Shown: positions 1 to 11,662 of the stretch, in pieces
How the letters are laid out: every line of letters starts with the position of its first letter
How positions within the stretch are numbered: the stretch's first letter is position 1
Notes under the pieces: generated by a model
What the model saw: the letters and a program-made list of their open reading frames with translations, nothing else
Told to the model about the DNA's origin: nothing
Databases searched by the model: none
Made by a program: the position numbers and the translations under genes
From: Mauremys mutica
Lineage: Eukaryota > Chordata > Testudines > Geoemydidae
DNA: 64,000 nt
Direction: 5' to 3'
Assembly: GCF_020497125.1 (NCBI RefSeq)
Contig: NC_059072.1
Span: 277,928,045 to 277,992,044, forward strand

Positions 1-1835
1 TAATCTTGCCTCAAGTGGGTAACATTATAAATCATTAATAGGCTTGTAGAATCCTTTGCTGCCCGGCTGTTCCACTTGGTAATCTGGTTAAAGCACATGC
101 ACAATATCTACTTTTTTTCTCAGACCTTACAAAGGGATTCTCATTGTGTTTTTACTGTGCATGTGCAGATGCACAAATGAAATTCTCTCTCTTGTACATA
201 CTGATATAACAGAGCATCCTGGTTCCAATGAAACAATTACAATGTATCCTAACAATAATCTGACACATCAAGGACTCTCCAAGGACCTACTCCCAGAATA
301 GATGCCATACACTTTTCTCGCACACATACATATTCACTCTGGCTCGCTCAGTGATTCCTTGCAGCCTTAGTAGTAGAACTGTAATGATTGTATTGAAATC
401 ACATTGCTATTGGGTAGCTACCATTCAAATTAAATCAAGTTTGGACTGGATCCAGTATGATTTCAGGCAGAGTATATTAAACATTATCCTGGTAAACGGG
501 AACATGCTCTGGGTGACATATATTTCCTTTAAAAATAAAGCAAACACTGAACATTGAAAATTATGTTTAAGTAATGTTAATGGTCTAATTTACACCAATA
601 AAAATATGAACCTTTAGAATTAAAGCTTTCACATTATGTTAAATTCCTCCCTTGTTTCTCTACTGGCAACTGACTTCTTTAGGGATTCATGAGTTATTTG
701 TCCCTTTGTTCTTAACTGTGATGTACCCTAGATATGCCGAGGTCTTCCAACAGTATATGATCTTAAGCCAGCTACACTACTGTGGAGATTTGAATGTACA
801 CCTTTAAATGGTTATATAACACCATGCAGTACTGTCAGGTGAAGCACCATCATACTTTGAGAAACTGCTAGGCAAATCTGGAAATCAAAGCATTCTTTGC
901 TTGGCACTTTTGTGTTCCTCACAGTTACTAATTTGTAAATTCCAGCTCATAGGATTCAAACTTTGTGGTAAAATTGCTAGCCGACGATGATTAAGAGCTT
1001 TAAACAGCACACATATAGTGACAATTACATTTTAAAACAATCTTAGTCTAGCTAAATTTAATCTGAACTGAAGTGATTATCTGCCTTCTTGCTCCTGATA
1101 TATGTAAACTAAATGGTTTTCTTGGCTTTAGGCTAAATTGTGGGTATTTTAATACTCCCATTAATTTATTTCTGTATTTAAAGTTCTGTTGTCCTACAGA
1201 TTTTTAAAGATTTGTGAAAGCTGCAACATTAGTCATGTGAAAAGAAAACTGCTGCTCTAAAAACATGTACCAAGATATGCAGCAATAACACAGTAAGACA
1301 TTATTAAATTAGTTCTATACAATATTGTTACTGAATTAGTACAGCTTAAATACAGCTTTTCTTTAAAGATATAATAAGGCTTCTGTGAAACTAGCATTTA
1401 GTATGCATGTTAATTATTCTATGGAGGGGGGCAAAGACTTAGAATACACAATTAGGATGGCATATTATTCTTTTAAGTCAGGGCTTTCCTTTTTTTATGC
1501 CAATCTGTTCCCTTCGAGAAGAGTCATTTTTTTTTCATAAATGCAAAAGAAGAAGAAGAAAGTTTGTGGAGATATCTGTGGGAGTTAATTAATATACTTA
1601 TAATAATGGCATCTGTGAACTCATATGTTATAAACTAAACTCTGTCCTCTCTTGATTGTGATGTCTGAATGCATGACTGTCCCCTGCAGCTTTTCCTTAT
1701 AAATAAGTAAAACTGAATTTACTATTAATATTTTTCCATATACAACTTCAAAGTTTTCTCAGTAATCTAATAGCTTTACTTACATGTTTACCTTTACACA
1801 GTAAAGAAAATACTAGTGTGCACTTTATCAGAAGT
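1..1835. other. No gene recognised; AT-rich noncoding DNA
   Basis: I see no coding frame with recognisable protein sequence on either strand and no repeat family I can name. A short GAA run lies near 1547-1562. The only longer frame (351-557) has no domain, and its composition matches the surrounding DNA. The last 12 bases (1824-1835) are the left copy of the target duplication of the next element. Confidence 0.6.
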
Positions 1836-2028
1836 ATCAGAGGGGTAGCCGTGTTAGTCTGGATCTGTAAAAAGCAACAGAGAGTCTTGTGGCAACTTTA
1901 AGACTAACAGATGTATTGGAGCATAAGCTTTCACATGCGTCTGACGAAGTGGGTATTCACCCACAAAAGCTTATGCTCCAATACATCTGTTAGTCTTAAA
2001 GGTGCAAGAAGGCAACTGTCTGTTGCCT
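1836..2028 (-). mobile_element. Fold-back retroelement with hammerhead-like hinge (copy 1)
   Basis: The left end, TCAGAGGGGTAGCC, reads on the minus strand as the family 3' end (GGCTACCCCTCTGA). The element folds back: the arm around 1909-1930 is repeated inverted around 1970-1998. The hinge carries CTGACGA (1941-1947), a perfect hairpin GTGGGTATTCACCCAC (1949-1964) and then AAAA where a hammerhead needs GAAA. A 12-bp direct repeat, TTTATCAGAAGT, flanks it at 1824-1835 and 2029-2040. The right end lacks the terminal sequence seen at the left, so that end is truncated. Long target duplications with truncation argue for retrotransposition rather than a cut-and-paste MITE. Penelope-like element is my best family guess; this is inference. 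Confidence 0.6.
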
Positions 2029-2040
2029 TTTATCAGAAGT

Positions 2041-5000
2041 GTTTTACATACACTGTTTAAACAAAGCTAATATTTGAGAATCTAATTTTGACCTAACTCC
2101 AGGATCCCATTTCACATGGATCACATTGATGGAACTCACTAAGGATTCTGGGGCAAAGAAGCGTGGGTTCTCATTGATCTCACTACACTAGATAATGGCT
2201 GGTAGGACAAAGGCAGATGGCTGTTCTCTCGGCATGAGGACAGTAGCTGACTGGATAAAAGATACTTATAGGTTACTGTTAGTAACTGCTCACCTGGAAA
2301 AAGTCAGTGGAGAAACAGCTCTTTTGGCTCCTATGATTGTGCCAGTTGTGGTATCTTAGCAACCACTGGAGTCATGACTGACCTGTTTTCATCTAATTGT
2401 TTTAATACTAGAAAGGAGTCTCCGTTCTGTTACACCTATAAGCATTTCCCCATCACATATGTTCTATACATTATCCAAATGAATTCAATGGCAAAACTCT
2501 CACTAACTTCAATGGAGATCACATTTCACCTTAGGTTTTGAGAAGTTTTGATATATGCATAGGCTTATGATCCTCATGGCTTATGAGGGCCACAGTCCTC
2601 CTGACAGTTTGAATCCTCTATTGATTCCCAAACTTATATCTATATTCATTATGATTTTGTTATGTGATATATGATAACTCTGTAAAGATTATTTTAAATG
2701 TGCAGCTATGTTACTTCCTTTAAGATTAGTTGTTCAGCTGCATGTCATTGTGCTTGGACACAATGTACGTGTCTCCCATTTTCTGTATCATTAATCATTA
2801 CATTTGTCATGTAGCCCACTTCTGGAGCACCCATGATCCCTAACTGTGGTCATCTGAGTACACTTGTTCCACCCTACTCATGGCTCTGTATCCTCAGTAC
2901 CAACAGGCCTGGGTTGTCAGTACTGCTTAGACTGAAGGTGGGTATCAGTCCTTAGCTATATGATAGCTGGGGATAAACTGAATTCTTTGGTGCATGGTGC
3001 CTTCACCTAGAAGTCAGGTGAATAAATGAATATGCAGCACCTATGACCTGTAGAACTTGAATGAAAATCAATCAAGGATCAAGTTTAAAAAAGGAAAATC
3101 TACTTACTTAGGAGAAATGGCAATGTTAACTTAAAAGGGGTAAGGCTGGAATCTGGGTAATGGAAAAAGGAAGGAGAATCAAGAGGAAAAAGATAAATGA
3201 TTGAACAGGTTAAACCACACAACAATAATCAGACTCCACCTAAAATGAAAATATCCTGTCTAATAACTATGAATAGTCAAAATCCCCCATAGAACATAAA
3301 AAGCTAAGGGGTGAAATCCAAGAGGCTGCCCACAGGTGCTAGAAGATTGGTTTTCATGCCATTCTGTGTATTGGATATCTATAGGGATGTTTGACTGAAT
3401 ACAGGTAAGTATGCCGAGTAAAACACTGGAATGTTGCAAGCCTGAGCATTGCATTGTGGTGTGGTACCACCCACCCCTTCAACTCTGGGTGAAACTTCAC
3501 CTGGCTATGGGCCCACTGACCAGGACTCTCCTCACCCCAGAGCCCTCTACTTGCTAGTTAAGTGTGGAATGCAATCAATACTCACTGTTGTGATGTCCAA
3601 CTGGGGGAAAAAGCAGAAAACTCTCATTGTGTGCCTTATGCTGTGAAGCATGTCTGTGTGGCTCAAATCTTGGCCTTCCCTTGCCTTCTGGGAGAAGAGG
3701 GGAGGGGACAAGAGAGAGAGAGGAAAGCTGGCAGATGAACTTCTCCCTCTAGATATGGAGTCCTGAGGCTTCTTCTCTCCTCCTGGGCCTGTCTTCAGGC
3801 TGGTTATATCTTTGGTGGAAGGCCTGACTTCTATCCCTGCCTGCTGTGTTCAATAGCCAAGCTGTTTCAGACAGCTAACTGAAGGGGAACATCCCCTGGG
3901 AAGCGGCAGGCTTCAGTTCAGCTGGGCCCCTCTGGTTGAGAGCAAAAATGGGGTTTTAACCCCTACTCTTAAGAGTGTGAGGAGCAGCATCTCATTCTCT
4001 TGTTAGCAGTTGATGTCCGGTTGAATCTCTTCCCCTTAATGTTCACTCTCTATGCAGACAGCATATGTCCAGGCAGTCTCAGCCATGTTCAGACAGTTGG
4101 AGCCTGTAGTTGGCTGCCCTGGTATGTTTTTTCAGGTTTCTGGCTTGGCAACTCCTTCTCTTGTCCTGTCCCTGGACCCATTTCTGTTTGGGATCTCAAG
4201 CACAGACTAAGGCAGTTCCAATTTCTGCAGCCTCTGTCTGCATGAGCTGCTGGGAGCTGCATTTCTCAAATACCCAGAATAACACAGAATCCACAGTCAC
4301 ATTTGTGATTCATATGTTTTGAGATTCTCTGGCAACGTGGGAAGGATTATGGTGTGAGGTGGAATAATGTATTCATTTCCCTAAGTGTTCATATACTAGT
4401 ATATACACTAGTGGCAGGGATATGATAAGTACTCTCAACATAATGCTCTGCCATCTATTTGGATGGCCCAGATTCACTCATAAAAAGGGTCAGCGATTTT
4501 TTTAATGGTTTAACTTTCATTTTTCTAGCATTTTTGAAAGGTTGACTACATTGTTTCTAATTACTTATCAAGATGACATTTTGTGCAATCTGGTTAATTG
4601 GAATCCCTTATATTACACTTTTGTGAAAGTGCCAGTTAAGAAAAGGACTGCAGAAGGGCGGATCACTTAAGGATGAAAATGTGCTTATTTTTTCTAAACC
4701 ATGTTAATGTCAGTGGCAAAACATCTGTAAGCCCTGTGGCCTGAATCTCAAGAGAGTAAGGAGCTCTCTGCTCCCATCTGTTTGTGAACAGGGGGAAGAA
4801 CTGCCACAAAGCTCCTTCATGGACATAAGCTATTTGCCCAGAACTTGTGCTGGACAGAAGCTTGCTGAATGTACAGAGCTTTGTACCACAACTGTTACAG
4901 AAAGCTTCATCTCAATAAGCTTTCTACCCAGAGTTCCTCCACTGACACTTTGGGAGTCACCATAAATGACCCCAAAAATTGATTGAGTAGTGGAACTGAA

Positions 5001-6459
5001 CTAAGGGGGAACAGCAGTCCTACCTTGGGGCAAAAAGTGCATCCCCAGCAATAGGGTCTTCATGCAATGGTTTGATATTCTACTGGTTCCTGTCTACTGA
5101 GAAGCCTGTGCTACTTGAAGAATTATTTGCTGAAGCTTCAGAGGACAGCAGCAGAGATGAGTGAACTTCAATGAGCTGCCTCCTACCTAGACACTAAATA
5201 TAGCTGATATTACTTTAGTTTGACCAGTTGGTAATGCCTCAGAACAGGACCAGATCAGACAAGAGAGGACCAACCATCACTTCTGAAGGGACAGGAATGC
5301 CCGAGTGTACCTCAGGATTCTGAGACTATGGTACACTCTCACACCAAACTCTGAGTAGGGTTAGCAGATGGGGAAGTGTCATGATAAAGGGATATTTGCC
5401 TTTTGGACACTTACACTAATGAGTGGACAACTGAGCTAATGGACTATTGCCATGGGTGAGTCTGTTAATTATCACCCATATAGGTATACTGTTGCTGTGT
5501 TTTCCATGTTGATGTTATGTTCCTTTTTCCTCTAACAGCCTCCCTTGTTCCACACACAGGCACCGTGCTTCTGAGCAGGGAAGAACTGTATATGAATGAT
5601 GCCTGGAATGTTATTTAGTGATGGCAGAAATTCTGTGTTAGGGCTCAAGCCCGTTGTGTTTGTTAGTTAAAACAAGTTCTCTGAACCCAGCTATTGCTGC
5701 TACCAAGAACATCTGGCAGAAGAGTTACACATCAGTCAATTTTCAACCAATATGTACAAAAAATCCACAGAATTTCTGTACAGGATATCTTGCAGTCTTA
5801 AGATTTTAAACTACATAATGAGACTATGGGTACTATATGTTTGTACATAACATTTGCTTTGTAAGTGGAATTGACTACTCTGATTTCTTCCTTCTCATCT
5901 GAGATAGTTTCAAGTGCCCTTCCAGACTGTGTAAACATTCTCTGTAACATTCACCCAAATCTTCTCTCACCCACATACACTATGTATTTCTAATTATTAC
6001 TGACAATGTGCAATTAATCTAAATTGTCAAGGAGACCAAGCAATTTTGCACAGAGGAGATTTAAGGTGATAGCTTCTAGGAAAGGTGGCTACAAGTATTC
6101 AGGGTCAGAATGATGGATGATTAGTGGTGTTATAGTGTCTTTTTTTTAAAAAAGTGTGTAATACTCTGTAAATATAGTCTTGGCATGTAAGCAAAAAACA
6201 AGATCAGAGTGGAACTAAAAATCCCTCACCCAGATTTGGATCTCCTTCTGCCAAAATGATCTCTAAATACAAGAGCAAATCTAATTGCTTACTTTACTTG
6301 ATTATTGGTTCTCCTCAGACTGAATAGATGTGATCTATGGAATAAGATTTGACCTGTTCTATCCATATCTTCCTATAAGTGATGTCATATTTTGAATTAT
6401 ATTGGAGGTGTTACGTGAAATAAAATACACATACAATCACTCAGCATATTATACCTTTA
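2041..6459. other. No gene recognised; mostly unique noncoding DNA
   Basis: There is no coding frame I can support over about 4.4 kb. Around 2466-2530 and 4740-5150 there are stretches with the flavour of old dispersed amniote repeats (phrases such as 'acttcaatggagatcac'), too decayed to classify. The GC-richer part at 3430-4250 gives short frames on both strands but no recognisable protein. Confidence 0.5.
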
Positions 6460-6506
6460 TATAATAAAATAATAATAAAATAAAATAATAATAATAATAA
6501 TAATAT
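6460..6506. repeat. (TAA)n microsatellite
   Basis: This is an imperfect ATA/TAA trinucleotide run directly at the 3' boundary of the following minus-strand LINE. Microsatellites often grow from LINE 3' tails. Confidence 0.85.
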
Positions 6507-6524
6507 CTTCTCATCAGCAGATCA

Positions 6525-7265
6525 TATAAGAACATAAGAATGGTGATACTGGAACAGCCCAATGGTCCATCTAGCTTAGTATCCTGTCTTCCAACAGTGG
6601 CCAGTGCCAGATGCTTCAACAGGAATGAAGAGAGCGGAACAATTATCGAGTTATTAATTCTCTGTTGGACAGTCCCAGCTTCTTGCAGCCTGAGGTTTAG
6701 GGGCACCCAGGAATGGGGTTGCATGCCTGACAATCTTGGCTAATAGCCATTGTTGGACCTATGCTCCATTAATTTAGCTAATTCTTTTTTCAACCCAGTT
6801 ATACTTTTGGCTTTAACAAGACCACCTGGCAATGAGTTCCACACATTGACTGTATATTATGTGAAAGAGTATTTCCTAATGTTTCTTTTAAATCTGCTGC
6901 CTATTAATTGTATTGGGTGACACCTGGTTCTTTTGTTATGTGAAGGGGTAAATAACACTTCCCCATTCATTTTCTCTGCACCATTCACAATTTTACAGAT
7001 GTCTGAGATATACCCCTCTTTTCTAAACTGAAAAGTCGAAGTTTTTTTAATCTGTCCTCATATGAAAACTTCTATACCACTAATCACTTCTGTTTCCCTT
7101 CTCTGTACCTTTTCTACTTCTAAGATATCATTTTTTAGATGGGGCAACCAGAACTGTACACACGTATTCAAGGTGTGGATGTACCATGGATTTATATAGT
7201 GGCATTTTGATATTTTCTGTTTTATCTATACCTTTCCTAATGTTTCCTAACATCTCAAAATGCTA
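6525..7265 (-). mobile_element. CR1/L3-type LINE 3' portion, minus strand
   Basis: Read on the minus strand, this is the 3' part of a CR1-superfamily LINE. Its 3' end lies at 6525-6540 (TAAGAACATAAG, complement of a TTCTTATGTTC-type terminal repeat). The segment complementary to 'ctagatggacc...ttggtctgac' is at 6560-6600. The region at 7140-7250 is the complement of the stretch encoding the last reverse-transcriptase residues, with the familiar 'ttcaaggtgtggatgtaccatgg' phrase split over that interval. It is heavily mutated and has no usable reading frame. The orientation is opposite to the related 3' end at 28519-28760. Confidence 0.75.
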
Positions 7266-8625
7266 CACAATCTTTTAATGTATTTTCCTCACAACACCCC
7301 TATTAAAAGACATATTTAATTATGAGCTTCATTCCCAGCAGAAATAACATAAAAGTGGGGGAAACTTATATTTATCTTTTAAATTAAAAGTAAGGAATGC
7401 TCTCTCGTACTCTGAGGTCTGCTTGAGCCCAATAGATGGCAAACTTGATACAACAGGATGCAGCAACAAAATTGGGCGGTGGTGGGGAGAGATGATTTAC
7501 AACAAGATCAGAGTTTAAAGCTGGCAAAAGGAATGCACTCTTATTGCTAGAAATACAATGATTTATCACTCAATAACACCTAAGGGCTTTATGTATGCTG
7601 ATTATAATACAGCGAGCTGTTACATAACAGTAGATCAGTAGATCTCAAAACACTTTACAAAGGAGGGTTGTATCCTTATGCTCATTTTACAGAGGGGAAA
7701 ATGGAGGCACAGAAGTGAATTCACCTGCCCACCCAAGAAGTAGGTGGAAGAGCCAGAAAAAGAAACCAGGTCTTCTGGGGTCTATGCCTGTATTCTATCC
7801 AGTAGGCCACAAACCACCTGTGCTTTCTGGGTTGTGTGTTAACATACCAGCTGTTGGCTTCCAGAGACGATAATATGAAGCCAAATTCCTGGAAATGTTA
7901 ATGAAGGGTTATAGGGCCACATCCTGGAATATCAGAGTAACTCCATTGATTTCAGTGGTGCTATGCTGATTTATTCCATCTAATGATCTGACCTAGTGCC
8001 TCTAGTTTGGGTTACTGTTTGCATAATGAAAACTTTCTGTGGGAGATGCTATATTATTGTATTAGAAAAGTAAACTATAGACATTTGTCCTCCTTTCCCC
8101 TGAAATAAGACAAGATAAATACTGCCTGAAATGCATCAGGTGAGAAGTTACTCACAAATTCTTTTCCCCGCCTGGGTACTGCTGTTACAAAAATGAGGTT
8201 AGATGTTGCTGCTCACACTGTTTCTTATTATCTTCTTTATTGCTTTAATTATGAGAAACCTTGTACAACTCCATGACCACAGTGGATCTCATTTATTACT
8301 ACTCAACACTCTTAAAAGTTCTGTGTTTTTTAATTGTCATTTGATGGTGGTGTTCACATTTTTTTTTTGACAAACACAGTACTTTTTCCAATGCTAGACT
8401 GGCCTAAAATATGAAACCAAAATTAAAGAACAAACCCTTATATATCTAGAAGATAACTGTATCGAGGTAAATATAAATGTGGGTTAATCTGTTTCATTTG
8501 TTTTGTGCATATGTAGGTACTTAGCGTCATCATGACCAGATGATATTATCAGCAAGATATGACAGATTAACATTTTTTTTAAAGAATCACTAAAGGCCAG
8601 ATTCTTCCCCCACTTAATAGAGGAA
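7266..8625. other. Noncoding; MIR-like SINE and old repeat fragments only
   Basis: Apart from the MIR-like piece at 7610-7830 I see no gene. At 7905-7990 there is a short palindrome-like stretch with the 'aactccattgatttcagtgg' motif common to an old amniote repeat. Poly(T) and AT-rich DNA fills the remainder. Confidence 0.5.
7610..7830 (-). repeat. MIR-like SINE fragment
   Basis: The stretch at 7670-7735 reads 'ctcattttacagaggggaaaatggaggcaca' in two parts and then 'cacctgcccacccaagaag'. It closely follows the conserved core of MIR in minus orientation (the 'cattttacagatgaggaaactgaggcac' region). Family assignment is by eye; the 5' tRNA part is too diverged to place. Confidence 0.55.
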
Positions 8626-9180
8626 TGGAATGTGGATTTTGGATGTCAGTGAAGTATTTGATACTGTGCCTCAAGAAATCATAGTGGAAAAATTAATTTT
8701 GCCTTGAGTTATTGTCATATGGTTTGAAAATTGCCTGAAGGTGCATACACAAAGGATAACAATAAACAGTACTGTATCAGGTAAGGATGGAGAGGTGGGG
8801 AGTTGCAAAGATTCTTATGGGGTTCAAGTATTTTGTTAATTAGATTATCTAGAAAAGATAACTTTGTAGTTAATAGTAAATTTGGAGATATTGCAAATCT
8901 CATTGAGGAAAATACAAAGGAACTTGGAGAGATCAGAAATATGGGTAGAAAACAATGAAATATATTAAACCTTGAAGAATGTAAGATAATACATCTAGAG
9001 GAAAGATCATCAGAAAGACAGATAGTGCTGGTAAGACTGCACCTGGAATATCATATTTAGTTCTGGGTTCCTTGCTACTGTAGCAATGCACAAAAAAATG
9101 AACAATGATTAAGGAGTTGAAGAAATTCATGTTAAGAGGGAAGGTTAGAAGATCTAAGATGTACATTTCCAGTCAGCCTC
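8626..9180 (+). mobile_element. Degraded CR1/L3-type LINE, RT region
   Basis: On the plus strand the remnant 'VSEVFDTVPQEII' (8646-8684) matches the [10 protein letters not shown] block of CR1/L3 reverse transcriptases. Later text fits the thumb and C-terminal part, for example 'cacctggaatatcatatttag' at about 9039-9060 for the usual H-L-E-Y-C. Several stops and indels interrupt it, so this is a long-dead copy with no functional product. Confidence 0.6.
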
Positions 9181-9526
9181 CATTTTTAGGGTACGTTTTG
9201 CACCTATATTTTCCCACCACACAGGTAGTCATATTTCTGCAGGCAGTTCAACTGCAGGAACTGAAGGGTGAGAGCAAATTATGATTGCAATAGAGAAGTC
9301 ACCATTATGAAGGTATACCAATGACCATATACAGCCTGACTAAATGATAAAAAAGGGACTATTGCAGCTATCTGAAAAAAAATTACCTATAACACATCTT
9401 ATTTTATTATAGGCAGCCCAGGAAGCAATGCCTATAGTTTATGTTGCCCAACCTCTCCATTATAAGACCCTATTTTCAGTTGTTTATAAAGCTGCAAGAC
9501 TTAAACCAGTCATGCAACCTTGACTT
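9181..9526. other. No gene seen
   Basis: AT-rich noncoding DNA between a decayed LINE and the palindromic MITE. Nothing recognisable. Confidence 0.5.
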
Positions 9527-10511
9527 CTACCCTTTGAATATGTCTGCACAGCAATTAAATATCTGTAATTGGCCCAGGTCAGCTGATTTTGGCTTGTGGA
9601 GCTCTTGCTGCAGGGCTGTAACATTTCTGTGTAGACATTTTGGGCTCAGGTTGGAGCCTGGGTTCTGAGACCCAGGTTCTGAGGGTCCTAGAGCCAGGGG
9701 TGCTGGAACCATGACCCTCCCACTTTTTTGCCATGGGACCCCGCGCCTTTACCCTCCTCTTCCCCTTGAGGCCCCACCCCCTGGCCAGGCCAACAGCTGA
9801 TGGAGCCTGGCCGGGAAGCCTGGGCAATTGTGGTCCGTGCTAGTTCCACACAGCTGCCTGTGTGGTGCTTATTCCGACCGAACTCCGGCCAAGGAGCGGG
9901 GCCTAGGAGCCACAGCCTGGCCATGGTAAGAGCTGTGCAGGCAGCTGTGAGGAGCTATGGTGGACTTTTCACCTGCCTGTGGCGCTGGGAGCCCAACATC
10001 CTCCATCCCAGGCCCCCCACCCAGGGCAAAGGAGGGTCTGCATCAGCGCCTCACTGATGCCAGCAAGGCTCTTACCATGGACAGGCTGTGGCTACAGGCC
10101 TTGCTCCTTGGGTCGGGGTAAGAGTCACACCGGCAGCTGTGGGGACCCTGAGTCCCTCCACTTGCCCTGGGCAGGGGGGCCTGAGGTGTAGGGGACATGG
10201 GCCGGGGGCTGCTGTCAGGATCTTGCTTCTGGCTTGGCTGGGGATGGGACCTCCGGAGGAAAAGGAAGGGCGGGAGCAGGGCATTGGGGGGGACGAGGAG
10301 GGGCCTTTGGGACAGGGGACGATTGGGGCTGGGGTGGAGGGCCATGCCCCCCCACACTTTTGGGAAGGCTCCACCACCCCTGCCCAGAACCCAGGCTCCA
10401 GCCGTAGCCCAAATGTCTACACACCCCAAGCCCCAAGAGTCCTAGTCAGCTGACCTGGGCCATTCCCAGCTTTCCCATGGGACTTTTGTTCTAGTGCAAT
10501 CATACCCTTTG
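9527..10511. mobile_element. Palindromic Harbinger-type MITE with GC-rich core
   Basis: The two ends are long imperfect inverted repeats. The left arm GGCCCAGGTCAGCTGA (about 9569-9584), followed by 'gtgtagacatttt' near 9631, is mirrored by TCAGCTGACCTGGGCC (about 10446-10461) and 'aaatgtctacaca' near 10411. The outer tips read 'tatgtctgcacag' on the left and 'catacccttt' on the right, like the terminal 'ggtatgtctacactg' of turtle palindromic MITEs. The centre (9640-10400) is GC-rich and noncoding. It produces many overlapping open frames on both strands with no protein signature, which is expected from base composition. Harbinger assignment is by resemblance of the tips. Confidence 0.6.
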
Positions 10512-10719
10512 TGCATATACATTATGAGAGTCTTTAATTATATTTTCACGTTGCAGCCTTAACATACTTTTAACGTAGATTTTTTTTTATGTAATAGATG
10601 TTTAGAATTCCAATACAAGGGTTTAGTTATGTTTTTCCTCAAACCTTGAGCGAGGAACACTGCAAAGTTACACCACCCCAGGAGTAGACAAGGAAACAAA
10701 TTAGAACTCAGAGTCCCAA

Positions 10720-10969
10720 GCTGGTTCCTGGTGGCCGCTTGTTCTGGTCAATTGTTCTTGCAAATATGTTGCAAGGGCAGCCCCTCTCTGCCCACCAGCC
10801 ACTTCCTGCAGCTCCCATTGGCCTGGAACAGTGAACCACAGCCACTGGGAGTTGGGGGAGGTGCGGCGTGCCTGAAGATGGTCAACATCAGAAAAATGTC
10901 TCACGGCCCACAATCAGCTTACCCCGATGGGCCACATGCGGCCCGCTGGCCACAGGTTGCCCACCACTG
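10720..10969. mobile_element. hAT-type MITE (left end decayed)
   Basis: The right end, 'ccacaggttgcccaccactg' (10950-10969), is the typical right terminus of the short hAT MITE family seen repeatedly in this window. The GC-rich interior contains the family phrases 'cagctcccattggcctgg' and 'gaaccacagccactggg' (10804-10850). The left inverted repeat is not clear, so the start is approximate. Non-autonomous; no coding capacity. Confidence 0.6.
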
Positions 10970-10973
10970 CTCT

Positions 10974-11216
10974 AAAGGTATGTCTACACTGCAGTCGGAG
11001 ATGTGATTGCACCTAAGCATTGCTAGATGTATCCATGCTAGCTTTAATTTAATTAGCATACTAAAAAAAAGCAGTGAAGTTGTGACAGCATGGGCTTCAG
11101 CAAGGCCTATGCAAGCCCTCCTGGAACTCTGGGTACATACTTGAGTTACACCCCCTCTGTTGAACTGCCCCATATTGCCCCATCGTCATTGCTCTTTTTA
11201 GCTGCATTAGCTAGCT
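10974..11216. mobile_element. Harbinger-like MITE fragment
   Basis: It starts AAGGTATGTCTACACTGC and continues with 'gctagctttaatttaattagc', the layout of another palindromic turtle MITE. The right terminal copy of the tip is missing; the sequence ends where a hAT-like end (CAGTGGTCCCC) begins. It abuts the preceding hAT MITE. Confidence 0.45.
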
Positions 11217-11400
11217 CAGTGGTCCCCAAACTTTTTAACCTTACGCACCACTTATCCCTGTCTGCTCTACCCCCAACTGGGTCTGGGAGTGGGCTGCGGG
11301 TCTGGGAGGGGGAATAAGGACAGGGGTTAGGAGGCCGAGGCTGGGACCACAGTTGGCAGAAGGGGTGGTGCTAGGAGTGGAAAAGTTGCTCCTGTCCTCG
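11217..11400. mobile_element. hAT-like fragment
   Basis: CAGTGGTCCCCAAACTTTTT is a typical hAT terminal repeat that relates to the complete MITE at 35548-35737. I cannot see a matching right end, so the extent is a guess. Confidence 0.4.
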
Positions 11401-11474
11401 TGTAGGTTCAAGAAAGCTTGTTCAGGCCTTTCTGTCCTCCCTCACTTACACAGGGGCTGGTCTCCAACTGGGTG

Positions 11475-11662
11475 TAGGGTTGCCAACCCTCCAGGTTTGG
11501 CCTGGAGTCTCCCAGAATTGACATCAATCTCCCAGTGACTACTGAAAGCAACCCAGGAGATTTTAATAGGATATTTTAAGAAAATGACATTATGTCATTC
11601 TGGAAAAAACAAACAAACAAAAAAACCTTCCAGAATAGCTTCAGTCAGAGTTGGCAACCCTA
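11475..11662. mobile_element. Small MITE with TAGGGTTGCCAAC inverted repeats
   Basis: The left end TAGGGTTGCCAACCCTCCAG (11475-11494) is mirrored by the right end GTTGGCAACCCTA (11650-11662). The element is 188 bp with no coding content. A TA at each extreme could be a 2-bp target duplication as made by Tc1/mariner elements, but TA is too short to prove this. Confidence 0.65.

Noticed and set aside
1836..2028. Simple DNA fold-back MITE
   Set aside because: The right end is truncated while a 12-bp target duplication is kept, which fits retrotransposition better than cut-and-paste.
9579..10453. Many overlapping frames on both strands (up to 128 residues)
   Set aside because: They come from GC-rich MITE interior where stop codons are rare. 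No strand or frame has protein-like features.
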